NCBI GenBank assembly: GCA_022709385.1
Contig: JAKLIX010000001.1
Span: 496,001-560,000 of the forward strand
Length of the DNA stretch: 64,000 nucleotides
Direction: 5' to 3'
From: Bacteroidota bacterium
Lineage (GTDB): Bacteria > Bacteroidota > Bacteroidia > Bacteroidales > CAIXZF01
Shown one piece after another: positions 37,417 through 47,302 of this stretch; within the stretch, counting starts at the first letter, position 1; every line of letters starts with the position of its first letter. Under the pieces are notes generated by a model that saw nothing but the letters and a program-made list of their open reading frames with translations, had not been told where the DNA came from and searched no databases. The translations under genes and the position numbers were made by a program.

Positions 37417-40400
37417 CTAGTGAGAAATAACCATTTTTCGGGCAAGCCGGTTCTGGTTGAAAATAACATGATAATAGTAGATTCCGGATGGGATGTCTTC
37501 GGTTTCAATGCTTAATACCTGCATACCGTCTCCAAGTTTTTCCCTTCGCTGGTATATGGATTGTCCAACCATATTGACCAGTTCGAACTGAATCTCACCC
37601 GGTCTTGGCAGCCGGATCATGATCTGGGTTGTCCCGTCGGTCGGATTAGGGATATTTTGCGACAGGTAAAAGGCATCCGGATCATTTTCCGCAATCCAGG
37701 TGTATTTTTCCTCAAGAAGGCGGCAGTTGGTGTCATTCACCATATAACCGTCACCAAGGTATTCAGTATAGGCGCACAGGTAATACCAGCCCAGGAATTC
37801 GTAATTGTAGGGAGTATTGAAAGTATAGTCGATGGAATCACCCGGGTTCAGTGCCTGGGCAGGCTGTATGGTTTCGTGAACGGTAATGGCACCGGTGCCT
37901 ACATCATATCCCACCGGGATCTCGGTGACCGGGAATTGTCCCACATTCTTGATGTTGACGGTTACAGCGGCTGGCTCTCCATGAATGGTAAGGAATTCGG
38001 GGGCAATGATACGGCTGACCAGCAGGTCATAATCCGGAGCCTGGACGGTAATGCCGGTACAGGTGGTGTCGTTGAAATACTTATCATCGCCCGGGAGGTC
38101 TGTATAGGCACAAAGGGTATAATCCGACAGGGGCGAAGGCATGGGCGGGAAGTTGTAAACCGTGGTGGAGTCAGGCAACAGGGATCCGGTCCAGGTGCCG
38201 AAGTTGGAAGTAATACCGTTGATCTGGTATTTAACCGGAATGTCTGTCAGGGTATCCGAACCGAAGTTTTTAATCCTGACACTGACATTGAGATCTGTCC
38301 CGTAGATGGTTTGTCCGCTTGGTTGAATAATGGAAATAACGCCTGCATCCTTGGGTATTTTTGGCGAAGTGAGCTTAAAATTATCCACGGCCCATCCGTC
38401 GAAGTTGGTGTTCACATAAACTGGTTTAAAGTAAAAACGGAACTGGGTCGGGGTAGCAAAATTGGTGATGACTTTCAGGTCGTAAGCCGACTGGTGCCAT
38501 CCTGGTTGCACGCCGAATCCTGTCCACCCGTGGCTTGCGTTGGTGTACCAGTTAAGGGCGTTTGGATCGCCCAGCCAGCCAAGGGTTTGCCAGCCGTTGG
38601 TGCTGAGATACTCCAGGAAGGCGATGTCGTTTTCGTATATGTGTGACCAATGGTCGAAGATCAGGGAGTCATAGCCTGTCTGCGAAAAATCGAAAACAGG
38701 GGAGTACAGGTACTCGTCCTGGCCGGTTCTCTGGTAGATGCCGTTGAGTATGGTTTTCCAGCAAAAGGGAGGGGACTGGGGTGCGTTGATCACGCTGGAG
38801 GTGGGTGTGCCATGTTGCCATTGGGTACCGGTGGTGTACCAGTACGTCAGGGTTGAATCAAATTCATCGTGGTAGGGGATGGTAAAAGTAGGGATGCCGA
38901 AGAGTACCTTGAAGGAGGTATCATTCATATGGTCCCCGTCGCCCGCGATGTCTGCATAACAGGTCAGGGTATAATTCCCCTGCGGGGCAATGTAAGGCAG
39001 GGATAAGTTTACGATGGTGGAAGCTCCGGGTACCAGAGATCCGGTCCAGGAATGCGTAAGCAGGGGACCCTGGTTGGCGCGGTACTTGATGTCCACACCG
39101 GTAAGGTTGGTGCTGCTGTAATTGACCAGCCTTACCTGAGGATACAGCTGGGTGCCTGCCACGGCCTGACCGGTAGGTAGCAGGATGGAGTCCACACCGG
39201 CATCAATCGGGTAAGGAATGGTGATGGCGAAATTATCGATGGCAAAACCTTTTTGCTGGGTAGCAGTATTGGATAGAAATACAAAACGGAAACGCATGGT
39301 GGGAACCTGGTTAAAATTCGACAGTACATAAGTTGCTTTTTTCCAGCCGCCCGAGTTACCGGCCCAGGCAGCACCCAGGCTGGTAATGTTGCTGGGATGC
39401 CAGTTGATTCCCAGGGGGTCGTTCTGGCTGCCCAGCGGCTGCCAGGTGTTTCCGCCGTCCTGACTGTACTGTAGCTGCACGCCATCGCCCGTTGTCGGCA
39501 TTTCCGTATTATACTGGAACATAATTTTTGCGTTGATGGCATTGGTAAAGTCAAAGATCTGGGTAGTGAGTTGGCATAACGCACTGGCCGTATAACCTGT
39601 CATGTTCAGGTTGGTAGCCCATAGGTTGGGTGGAGAATAAGCAGGCGAGGGCCAGTTTGGAGCGACGGGCGCCCCGTGAATCCAACTGGTACCAGTGGTT
39701 GAGGTGGGGAAGAACCGGATCACTCCGTCGAAGTTGTCGTAATAGGCCAGGGTGTCCACCGGCACTCCCTGGATGTTCCGGCAAAGGGTATCGTTAAATG
39801 TATTCGAATCGCCATCCAGGGTGGTATAGGCACAGAAGGTGTGATAACCAAGGGGCCAGGTAATGGAAGGGAAGGTTACCTGGGTGCTGCCGTTGGGAGC
39901 AAGGTTACCGATCCAGGTCTGGGTGACCGGAGGATTGTTGTCAAGCACATAGGTAACATCTACGGAGTCTATTGCGTTGAGTCCGAAGTTTTTAATGGTC
40001 ATGGTGGGTGGATTGGTGTACCCCTGAGGGTAGGTAACAGGAGGAATGTTGATGGCCGTAACTCCGGCATCCCAATCCAACTGTGGCATCACAAGGGCAA
40101 GATAATCCTCCGTTTCGCCCCAGGTGTAGAGTCCGCAGGGATCAATATTACCCGGTGAACTTGTTTCCACTACGATTACGCGGAAACGGGTAATTCCCAG
40201 GTGGGCGTTTACAGGAACCGTAATAGTACCGGTCAGGGTAGTATTGGTTTGTGTGGTGGGCCCGGCGGTAAACGCATTTTCTATGGTCTCGTCGAAGACG
40301 CCGTCGTAATTCCAGTCGACAAATACCTTGCAACAGGTGCTGTAATGACCGCTGGCAAAGATCACACTGACAGAGATGTTATAAGTCTGTCCGCGTGTAA

Positions 40401-42978
40401 GGAAAATAGGCGGCAGGTTGGTAAAATCAGTATATAACTGTGCGGAAGTTCCGTTGTTGAATGTAGGCAATGGATTCCCGTTGTTCAGGTTGGAAATCGT
40501 GACATTGCCGATGTCTTCGTATCCGGTGGAAGTGGCCCGGGATTCACAGTAGGTAAACATCTTGTTTTCCACTGTCTTGGAGGAGGTATCGTTGATGTGG
40601 TTCTGGTCTCCGGGTACATCCACCCAGGATTTAAACTGGTACACCTGGTAAGCGCTCAGATTGGCAGGTGTAGTGAACACATAATCAATGATATCATCTA
40701 TTTCCAGGGTATCGGTTACTGTCTCCGTTACCGGGGTGCCATTATTAATGCTGTATTTGATTGGGAAATTGAAGATAGGATCTGTGCCGTAATTTCTGAT
40801 CCGTACGCTGACTGTTTCTGAGGCAGTCAGGTTAAAGCCCGTGTTTGGAGTCAGAATTGACAAGGTAGCCCCGTCGAATGGCGGAGGAGAACCCACGTAA
40901 ACGGTGTCTCTTGCCCTGACGCTCACACAGCCGTTTGAAGCGGTGGCCATGGGAAAATAGACCATGGTTCCGTAAAGGATGGGAGTAGTATAGCTGGGCC
41001 CGGTTCCGATCTGGGTTCCGCCGGTGAACTGGTCGAACCAGGTGATGCTGTGCGGTGAGGCAGCTGTAATTGTGGTAAAAGTGCCATAAGGAATGAGGAC
41101 GGAAGTGACAGCCGGGGGATTGGGAACGAATTTCGACTGAATGACTTTGGTGGCAGTGTCATCACCCAGATTGGGATCATTGATCAGGTTCACCCAGGCT
41201 TTCAGGATGAAAACGGAATCGGCGCCGATGGCCTGCAGGTTTACCGGGGTAGTGAAGGTATACAAGAGGGTATCTCCGGGTTGAATGGTATTGGGAACGG
41301 TTTCAATGACCGGTGGTGAAGTCGGACTTTTCCGGAATCCTGCCGTCAGACCACCGGTGATGGGGGTCAGTCCTGCATTGTGAATCTTGATTTTCACGGT
41401 TTCATTACCCAATCCGCAGCCGCCGCTGGTAGCGATGATTCCCTCACAGGTAGCTTCCTGGGGTGCCGGCAGGGTGATGCTGAAATCGTCGATGGAAAAA
41501 CCGTCATTGTTGCCGCTGCCGTCGGAAGTGAAAATATAGCGGAAGCGAACCTGGCCGACAACATTGTTCAGGTTGCTCAGTTTTATCTTGGCTTTTTTCC
41601 ATCCGTTCGACTGGCCGTTCCAGGCCGGCTGGTTGCTGGAATTGATGTTGCTGTTATACCAGTTGGTTGCAAGGGGACTGTTTACGGCTCCCAGCAATTG
41701 CCAGTTGGTACCATTGGTGGTATATTCAAGCCTGGTGCCGTCCCAGCCTGATTCGCAATAATAGTTTATCCAGAATGCCATCCTGGCATCCACCGCGTTT
41801 GAGAAATCGAAAACAGGTGAGGTTAGTATGCAATAAGCATTTGAGGCATAGGCGGTTGTGAGGTTCACATCCCAGGCGTTCGGATGCGAATGGGTAGAAC
41901 TGGTCACACCATAGGATGGTTGACCAAGCTGCCAGGTGGATTGCTGGTTGGTTCCTCCGTAACTGGGTGTCCATAGTCCGAGATTCACATCAAAATTGTC
42001 GAAAAAGGGAAAAGTGATCCCGGCATATGCCGTAAACTGGTTGCAGCTGGATACCGGCTCTCTTGCCCAGTTGTATGCAGGTGATGCATCATAGGCTTCC
42101 ACCCACCAGCAAACCACATCCGAATCATTGACCGTGGGAATGATTCCCATCATGGTATCCAGCGGCAGGTGCACCATGCCTACTGTATCGTAAGGGCCAT
42201 TATTCACCGAATAAATCACTTTTGCCGTATCGATGCCGCTGGCGTCGCTGATTTTGGCCTTGATCTGGAAAGGCCCCACACTCCATACAATTCCCGTGAT
42301 TACCGGAGGCACAAGGATGATGGTTGGCGGAGTAAGTTCTGAAGGAGCCATCAGAACCCGGATGTTGTCGAGATACCACCCTTTGTTGCTGTTCGGTCCG
42401 GGTTGGCCGCCGTCTGAAAGCCTGAACCTGATCCTCGCATCGGGAACATTGCCGATCAAAAGGCCGATATTGAACGACTCGCTTCGCCACCAGGTATTGG
42501 TAGGCAGGGCTACGGCATTGGACGGTTGCCATAAGTTCCCGTAGGAATTGGCGGCAAAACGGTTTCCGTTGGCGGCGTACTGTCCTGTACCCTGATACTG
42601 GGCTCCGGTTAGTTGAACCCAGCTCTGCCCGCCATTGTTCGATACTTCAATGGTGGCAATATCCAGGAAGTCGACCTTGCAGATATGGTCGAAATACAGG
42701 ATGACATTGGTGTTGCCCAAAGTGCTGAAAGGATTGGAGGTCATGTATATGGCCTGTCCTGTCTTTACCTGGCAGGAATCCGACCTGAGACTGCCGGCAC
42801 CGTAATGCAGACGGGTGTTGATGTTCCAGATGTCACCCGGAGCTGGCGAAGAAAAGTATGTTACACTGTCATCCTGGCCCGGTAATTCAAAATTCTCATG
42901 AAAGACAATGGTTGCCTGTGACCAGACTGCAGTGTAATATCCGAACACGAATAACAACAGTATGAGTAACTTTTTCAT
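37417..42978 (-). CDS. Giant T9SS cargo protein B, tandem paralogue of A
   Basis: 1853 residues, with the same domain order as protein A from signal peptide (MKKLLILLLFVFGYYTAVWS) to sorting domain (LSQNIPNPTDGTTQIMIRL ... GIYYYHVIFNQNRLARKM). Long near-identical runs occur, for example around the second jellyroll (FDVNLGLWTPSYGGTNQ in both) and the GEVED domain. Differences concentrate in the signal peptide, the fourth jellyroll and the last CARDB-like repeats. It ends 19 bases before the start of A, so B and A are probably one transcript, B first. No adhesin, protease or glycosidase motif is visible. Confidence 0.88.
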   Translation of the reverse strand: MKKLLILLLFVFGYYTAVWSQATIVFHENFELPGQDDSVTYFSSPAPGDIWNINTRLHYGAGSLRSDSCQVKTGQAIYMTSNPFSTLGNTNVILYFDHICKVDFLDIATIEVSNNGGQSWVQLTGAQYQGTGQYAANGNRFAANSYGNLWQPSNAVALPTNTWWRSESFNIGLLIGNVPDARIRFRLSDGGQPGPNSNKGWYLDNIRVLMAPSELTPPTIILVPPVITGIVWSVGPFQIKAKISDASGIDTAKVIYSVNNGPYDTVGMVHLPLDTMMGIIPTVNDSDVVCWWVEAYDASPAYNWAREPVSSCNQFTAYAGITFPFFDNFDVNLGLWTPSYGGTNQQSTWQLGQPSYGVTSSTHSHPNAWDVNLTTAYASNAYCILTSPVFDFSNAVDARMAFWINYYCESGWDGTRLEYTTNGTNWQLLGAVNSPLATNWYNSNINSSNQPAWNGQSNGWKKAKIKLSNLNNVVGQVRFRYIFTSDGSGNNDGFSIDDFSITLPAPQEATCEGIIATSGGCGLGNETVKIKIHNAGLTPITGGLTAGFRKSPTSPPVIETVPNTIQPGDTLLYTFTTPVNLQAIGADSVFILKAWVNLINDPNLGDDTATKVIQSKFVPNPPAVTSVLIPYGTFTTITAASPHSITWFDQFTGGTQIGTGPSYTTPILYGTMVYFPMATASNGCVSVRARDTVYVGSPPPFDGATLSILTPNTGFNLTASETVSVRIRNYGTDPIFNFPIKYSINNGTPVTETVTDTLEIDDIIDYVFTTPANLSAYQVYQFKSWVDVPGDQNHINDTSSKTVENKMFTYCESRATSTGYEDIGNVTISNLNNGNPLPTFNNGTSAQLYTDFTNLPPIFLTRGQTYNISVSVIFASGHYSTCCKVFVDWNYDGVFDETIENAFTAGPTTQTNTTLTGTITVPVNAHLGITRFRVIVVETSSPGNIDPCGLYTWGETEDYLALVMPQLDWDAGVTAINIPPVTYPQGYTNPPTMTIKNFGLNAIDSVDVTYVLDNNPPVTQTWIGNLAPNGSTQVTFPSITWPLGYHTFCAYTTLDGDSNTFNDTLCRNIQGVPVDTLAYYDNFDGVIRFFPTSTTGTSWIHGAPVAPNWPSPAYSPPNLWATNLNMTGYTASALCQLTTQIFDFTNAINAKIMFQYNTEMPTTGDGVQLQYSQDGGNTWQPLGSQNDPLGINWHPSNITSLGAAWAGNSGGWKKATYVLSNFNQVPTMRFRFVFLSNTATQQKGFAIDNFAITIPYPIDAGVDSILLPTGQAVAGTQLYPQVRLVNYSSTNLTGVDIKYRANQGPLLTHSWTGSLVPGASTIVNLSLPYIAPQGNYTLTCYADIAGDGDHMNDTSFKVLFGIPTFTIPYHDEFDSTLTYWYTTGTQWQHGTPTSSVINAPQSPPFCWKTILNGIYQRTGQDEYLYSPVFDFSQTGYDSLIFDHWSHIYENDIAFLEYLSTNGWQTLGWLGDPNALNWYTNASHGWTGFGVQPGWHQSAYDLKVITNFATPTQFRFYFKPVYVNTNFDGWAVDNFKLTSPKIPKDAGVISIIQPSGQTIYGTDLNVSVRIKNFGSDTLTDIPVKYQINGITSNFGTWTGSLLPDSTTVYNFPPMPSPLSDYTLCAYTDLPGDDKYFNDTTCTGITVQAPDYDLLVSRIIAPEFLTIHGEPAAVTVNIKNVGQFPVTEIPVGYDVGTGAITVHETIQPAQALNPGDSIDYTFNTPYNYEFLGWYYLCAYTEYLGDGYMVNDTNCRLLEEKYTWIAENDPDAFYLSQNIPNPTDGTTQIMIRLPRPGEIQFELVNMVGQSIYQRREKLGDGMQVLSIETEDIPSGIYYYHVIFNQNRLARKMVISH

Positions 42979-43134
42979 CGATATATAAGGTATTTATGGA
43001 CAATAAAATAATCAGCTTTCAGCCTGCTAAAAGAGGATAAAAGTACAAAAGTTTTCAATATGCAATAGTAATAGTGGTGTAGTTTTTCGCTTAAAGACAG
43101 GCTGCCGGGGAAGGAGGTTGCCTGTGCAAGTGCC

Positions 43135-44424
43135 TCATACCACTTCGGCTACCACAAAAGAGCTGCCGCCGATAAAGATCAGATCTTCTGCCGATGCGGC
43201 GGAAAGGGCTGCACGATATGCTTCCCCTACTCCCTTATAAGGGATTCCCTTCAGTCCGGCGGCCTTAGCAGTCCGGTAGAGTGCTTCGACCGGCAATCCC
43301 CTGGGTACGTCGGGCCGGCAAAAATAATAGTCCGCTCCTGAAGGTAAGAGCTTTAAAATAGATGATACGTCCTTGTCGCCTGCCAACCCGAATACTATAT
43401 GAAGGCGTTTGCATGAAATCTCACCGAGTTGTTTCACCACTTCACTGATCCCGCTTTCATTGTGGGCCGTATCACAGATGGTGAGCGGTTTCCTTTTTAA
43501 AACCTGCCATCTGCCCCGTAATCCCGAGTTTTGAACAACGCGGCCGATTCCCCTGAGGATGGCAGTGTCCGGGATACTTCGAAACATTCCGGAAAGCTGA
43601 TGACATGCCTCCAACACGCTAAGCAGGTTCTTTTGCTGGTAATGTCCGCCTAATGGACAATACAGGTTCTCAAGAAATGGCTCACCCCTTTTATAAATAG
43701 CGGTGCGGAACCCTTCCTTCAGCTGCCTTATGGAATGAAGGCCGAAACCCCGGTCAGCATATGAGATTGGTGCCTGCATGCCATGCGCCCTGTCTTCGAA
43801 GATATGCCGTATGGCCTCCTGGCTCTCTCCAATAATAACGGGAACTCCGGGTTTGATAATGCCGGCCTTCTCTGAAGCAATGGCTTCGGGATTGTCCCCG
43901 AGGAATTGCATGTGGTCCATGCCGATATTGGTGATGATACTGAGCAACGGACGGATGACATTGGTGGAATCAAGCCGGCCGCCCATCCCTGTTTCAATGA
44001 CGGCAATTTCCGCCTGCGCTTCGGCAAACCAGGCCGCAGCCATTGCAAAAGTCATTTCAAAAAATGAGGGCTTCAGGTTCCGGAATACCTCCTGATGCCT
44101 GTTTACAAATGAGACGACGAAGGATTTGGGGATCATGCGTCCGTTTACCCTGATCCTTTCACGGTAATCTTTCAGATGGGGCGAAGTGAACAGGGCTGTC
44201 CGCAAACCTGATTCCATCAAAACCGAGGCCAGCATGGATGATACCGACCCTTTGCCGTTGGTACCGGCGATATGGACAGACGGGAAGTGTGTGTGTGGAT
44301 TGCCGGCACTAAGGCAAAGAGAAAGCGTGGTGTCAAGTCCCGGCTTATAGGCCGGAGGTCCTGTCCTGTGGTACATCGGCAGTTGTGAGTACAGGTATTC
44401 CAGGACTTGCGGATAGGTTTTCAA
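43135..44424 (-). CDS. folC: Bifunctional folylpolyglutamate/dihydrofolate synthase
   Basis: Adds glutamates to folates and makes dihydrofolate from dihydropteroate. The 429-residue Mur-like ligase shows GTNGKGSVSSMLASVL (P-loop), LFTSPHLKDYRERI, AVIETGMGGRLDSTNVI and ITNIGMDHMQFLGD. The start is a TTG at 44424, overlapping the tonB stop as TTGA; a later ATG at 44376 would cut off YLYSQLPMY, which is conserved in the family. Fourth gene of exbB-exbD-tonB-folC. Confidence 0.93.
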   Translation of the reverse strand: MKTYPQVLEYLYSQLPMYHRTGPPAYKPGLDTTLSLCLSAGNPHTHFPSVHIAGTNGKGSVSSMLASVLMESGLRTALFTSPHLKDYRERIRVNGRMIPKSFVVSFVNRHQEVFRNLKPSFFEMTFAMAAAWFAEAQAEIAVIETGMGGRLDSTNVIRPLLSIITNIGMDHMQFLGDNPEAIASEKAGIIKPGVPVIIGESQEAIRHIFEDRAHGMQAPISYADRGFGLHSIRQLKEGFRTAIYKRGEPFLENLYCPLGGHYQQKNLLSVLEACHQLSGMFRSIPDTAILRGIGRVVQNSGLRGRWQVLKRKPLTICDTAHNESGISEVVKQLGEISCKRLHIVFGLAGDKDVSSILKLLPSGADYYFCRPDVPRGLPVEALYRTAKAAGLKGIPYKGVGEAYRAALSAASAEDLIFIGGSSFVVAEVV

Positions 44425-45266
44425 TTCTGCAGGACAAAATGATAGGTGATGCTGCCTTTTTGTTCTTCCGGGGCATTGGGGTTGGGACTGAAACGGGCCT
44501 GCAAGGCAGCCTGCCTGGCAAGCCGTTGCAGCACGGCACTGGAAGTGGTGGTCCCCCTGGCGCCGGATTCTGCACGAGTAACCGCTCCCTGTTTATTCAC
44601 CCAGATCCTGACCACTACCGTTCCTGTTTCATAGGCCCCGTATTCCGGCTTTGGTAAAAACTTGGCGCTGCGCCCGCTCAGGTCAAAGGACGGTCCGATC
44701 CCGTCTCCCTTGCCGGTTCCGACGCCGTAACCCGCTCCCGTCCCGGCACCCGACCCCGGTTCCCCGTCGTAGTTCTTACTGTATAAGGAACCACCCGGAT
44801 GACCCTGGTCGCCGGCCTGCCCCGTAATGCCTTCGCTTCCTCCCTGCTTCTTTGGTTTACCGGTATACAAAGCCTTCGGATTTACGACAGGGTCATTGAT
44901 TTTAATGACCTCCGCCGGCTTGGTGGCTTCATTGTTGCGCGATGTCTGTATGGCCGGAGCTTCCTCAATGTCCTGTGTCAGGTAGTTATCGTCAGTTCCG
45001 TCTTTTCCCTTCTGAACGGTGATCTCTGAAGGAGCCTCGCCCAGATCCCTGGTGTTCACTGCAAGGTATTCCTCGTACTGAACATCGCCCATGCCCTGGT
45101 CAGAAGTGCCGAAATTCACCTCAAGCCCCGATCCTCCCCCAACCATGGGATATGGAGGTATCGGCGTGTGCATGACAATCAGGAATAAAACCCCGAGAAT
45201 GATGCCATGAAAAACCAGGGAGAGTATCCAGGCTAAGGGCCGGTTGGTGTTTTCTGCATCCTGCAT
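44421..45266 (-). CDS. TonB-like energy transducer
   Basis: About 281 residues. One N-terminal membrane helix (LAWILSLVFHGIILGVLFLI), a long Gly/Pro/Ser-rich periplasmic spacer with GAGTGAGYGVGTGKGDG, and a C-terminal domain with TGTVVVRIWVNKQGAVTRA and a final SITYHFVLQN, as in the TonB C-terminal fold. It couples the proton motive force from ExbB-ExbD to outer-membrane transporters. Start taken as the ATG at 45266, which lies one base from the exbD stop. TolA-like function is the alternative. Confidence 0.85.
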   Translation of the reverse strand: MQDAENTNRPLAWILSLVFHGIILGVLFLIVMHTPIPPYPMVGGGSGLEVNFGTSDQGMGDVQYEEYLAVNTRDLGEAPSEITVQKGKDGTDDNYLTQDIEEAPAIQTSRNNEATKPAEVIKINDPVVNPKALYTGKPKKQGGSEGITGQAGDQGHPGGSLYSKNYDGEPGSGAGTGAGYGVGTGKGDGIGPSFDLSGRSAKFLPKPEYGAYETGTVVVRIWVNKQGAVTRAESGARGTTTSSAVLQRLARQAALQARFSPNPNAPEEQKGSITYHFVLQN

Positions 45267-45267
45267 G

Positions 45268-45669
45268 TCAGCGCTGCATTGATTTTGTGGCCAGTACCAT
45301 CTTGATGCTGACCTTATTGCCGATCTGAAGCACATCTACCAGATCCTGAACACTCAGGGCATTGTCGAAACGCAATACCACGGTAGGTTCGGTCACGGTA
45401 CTCGTAATCCGCTGAAGTTCAGATTCAAGCATGTCGAATCCGATTTCCTGGTTGTTCACAAAATACCGTTTGTCGGCCGTAACCGAAAGAGAGATCTGTT
45501 GTTTGCTGATGGCCTGGGAAGTAGTTGCCTTTGGCAGCATCAGCTTGATTACCGAAGGATTGACCAGGGTCGAAATGATCAGAAAGAACAACAACAGAAA
45601 AAACATGATGTCGTTCAATGATCCGGTATATACTTCCGCATGAAAAGCGGACCGCTTCCTCAGGTTCAT
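45268..45669 (-). CDS. exbD: ExbD/TolR biopolymer transport protein
   Basis: About 133 residues with a single membrane helix near the N-terminus (NDIMFFLLLFFLIISTLV), whose Asp is the proton-motive residue in this family, and a periplasmic domain ending VDVLQIGNKVSIKMVLATK. Start chosen at the ATG at 45669 (MNLRKRSAFHAEVYTGSL), overlapping the exbB stop; a longer frame from 45696 is less likely. Confidence 0.9.
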   Translation of the reverse strand: MNLRKRSAFHAEVYTGSLNDIMFFLLLFFLIISTLVNPSVIKLMLPKATTSQAISKQQISLSVTADKRYFVNNQEIGFDMLESELQRITSTVTEPTVVLRFDNALSVQDLVDVLQIGNKVSIKMVLATKSMQR

Positions 45670-45670
45670 C

Positions 45671-46399
45671 TCATGCCTCCTTCTGCAATAGATCAAGAAA
45701 TTCCCTGGAACTGTCCTCCAGCTGGAAAACCACTTTATCCAGCAGGATGTTCAGGTAATGATAACCGGTGTAGGCCAGAACCCCGATGATCAGGCCGGTT
45801 GCACTGGTGATCATCTTTTCATACAGGCCTCCTGCAATGATCCCGATGCTGATGTTGTCGGCAAGGGAAATATTGTAAAAGATCTTGATGACCCCCATGA
45901 TGGTACCGATGAAGCCAAGCATCGGCGCAATGCCTGCCACGATCCCCAGAATCTTCAGGTTCTTTTCCAGCTTGGTGATCTCGTACCGCCCTACACTTTC
46001 CAGCGATCGTTCAATCTCATCTATGGGTTTCCCAACGCGTCCAAGCCCCTTTTCCACCATCCTTGAGATGGGGGAATTAACTGACTTGCAAAGGGCTTTG
46101 GCTGCATCCAGCTTATAATCGAAAATGAAATCCCGGATGTTGTGCATGAAGTTATGGTTGATCCTGCCTGCTTTCCTGATGGCGATCAGCCTTTCGAAAA
46201 AGAAGTATACTGCCAGCAGGGACAAAATAAAAAGGGGTATCATGACAATCCCGCCTTTCATGACCAGTTCAATCAGTGTGAGCGACTCAACCGTGGACAC
46301 CGGCTGCGGAGGGGACTGTATCTGGGTGACTGCCTGTTGTATGGTGTCGCCTATGCTTTGCCCTGCGGTGCTGATCTGTAATAGCATGCCTGAAATCAT
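45671..46399 (-). CDS. exbB: MotA/TolQ/ExbB proton channel family protein
   Basis: 242 residues with three membrane helices: about 33-58 (GGIVMIPLFILSLLAVYFFF), about 150-172 (GIVAGIAPMLGFIGTIMGVI) and about 192-212 (SATGLIIGVLAYTGYHYL). Cytoplasmic loop between helices one and two is typical of ExbB/TolQ. With ExbD it forms the proton channel that powers TonB. First gene of the four-gene minus-strand unit, divergent from the sigma factor gene across a 306-base gap. Confidence 0.92.
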   Translation of the reverse strand: MISGMLLQISTAGQSIGDTIQQAVTQIQSPPQPVSTVESLTLIELVMKGGIVMIPLFILSLLAVYFFFERLIAIRKAGRINHNFMHNIRDFIFDYKLDAAKALCKSVNSPISRMVEKGLGRVGKPIDEIERSLESVGRYEITKLEKNLKILGIVAGIAPMLGFIGTIMGVIKIFYNISLADNISIGIIAGGLYEKMITSATGLIIGVLAYTGYHYLNILLDKVVFQLEDSSREFLDLLQKEA

Positions 46400-46705
46400 A
46401 TCAAAAGCCTGTTTAAGTTAAGTAGGTAAAATTATTATATATTCAGGCCCCTTTGAATTTATTTCTTTCCACTTTTAAACAACACACTGTTAATTCAATC
46501 TATAAACAATAAGCAAAGGCATTTATTGTACACTGAATCGTAATGAAAATGCGAAGCAATTTTCGTTTAGATTTAGTTATACCGATGGCTTTGGAGATAC
46601 ATGATTCGCATACCTGTGTTTTTTTGGTATACTTTTTTATTTCCGGCGCTGGTTTTAAAAGCAAGATCTGTCTAAGGGAATATCTGTAATGAGCTGTGAT
46701 CTGGC
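46400..46705. other. 306-base AT-rich divergent intergenic region
   Basis: Separates exbB (-) from the ECF sigma gene (+) and must hold both promoters. I see a possible plus-strand element TTTG (46590-46593), 17 bases, TACCTGTG (46611-46618), one base off TAnnTTTG, and no gene or RNA structure I can support. Confidence 0.3.
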
Positions 46706-47281
46706 ATGACTGATGAGGAACTGATTAAAAAACTGCTGGCAAATGAACGTGATGCATTCCGGGAACTGGTTAACCTGTACCAGGACCGCGTGGTCCGCAC
46801 TGCTGCAGGTTTGCTTCCTACTTACCAGGATGCGGAGGATATCGCCCAGGAGGTATTTGTGGAGATTTACAGGTCGCTGCATGCTTTCAGACACGACGCC
46901 AGGCTGTCGACCTGGATATACCGTATCACTGTCAATAAAGCCATCAACCTTCAAAAACGGAATAAAAGGAAACAATGGATCACTTCTCTTGAATCCTGGT
47001 TTCACAGTGCCGGAAATGATGACGGCGGAAGGGATTCAGACCGGTCGTACCAGGCAGATCATCCCATACAAAACGCTGAAACGGCGCGCGTTCTTGACCA
47101 GGCGTTGAATGCACTCCCGGATAAACAACGCATCGCATTCACCCTTCACAAGGTGGAAGGTCTGCCACACAGGGAAATTGCCGATATCATGCAGGTCTCC
47201 ATCCCTTCCGTCGAGTCTCTCATTTTCAGGGCCAGGGTGAATCTGCAGAAAAGCCTTGCCGGATATTATAAATTGTATTAA
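46706..47281 (+). CDS. ECF-type RNA polymerase sigma factor
   Basis: 191 residues. Region 2 (about 5-80) contains LYQDRVVRTAAGLL, DAEDIAQEVFVEIYRSL and STWIYRITVNKAI; region 4 (about 130-185) contains ALNALPDKQRIAFTLHKVEG and the helix-turn-helix PHREIADIMQVSIPSVESLI. A 50-residue linker sits between. The next gene encodes a zinc-type anti-sigma factor, so this is a sigma/anti-sigma pair; downstream Spy/CpxP-like genes suggest an envelope stress regulon. Target promoter motif not determined. Confidence 0.93.
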   Translation: MTDEELIKKLLANERDAFRELVNLYQDRVVRTAAGLLPTYQDAEDIAQEVFVEIYRSLHAFRHDARLSTWIYRITVNKAINLQKRNKRKQWITSLESWFHSAGNDDGGRDSDRSYQADHPIQNAETARVLDQALNALPDKQRIAFTLHKVEGLPHREIADIMQVSIPSVESLIFRARVNLQKSLAGYYKLY

Positions 47282-47302
47282 AACCGCAAGATTCATTCAC
47301 CG

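Noticed and set aside
44700-44800. Gly-rich repeated stretch in the TonB-like gene as a possible repeat element
   Set aside because: It is an in-frame low-complexity spacer of the protein, not a DNA repeat.
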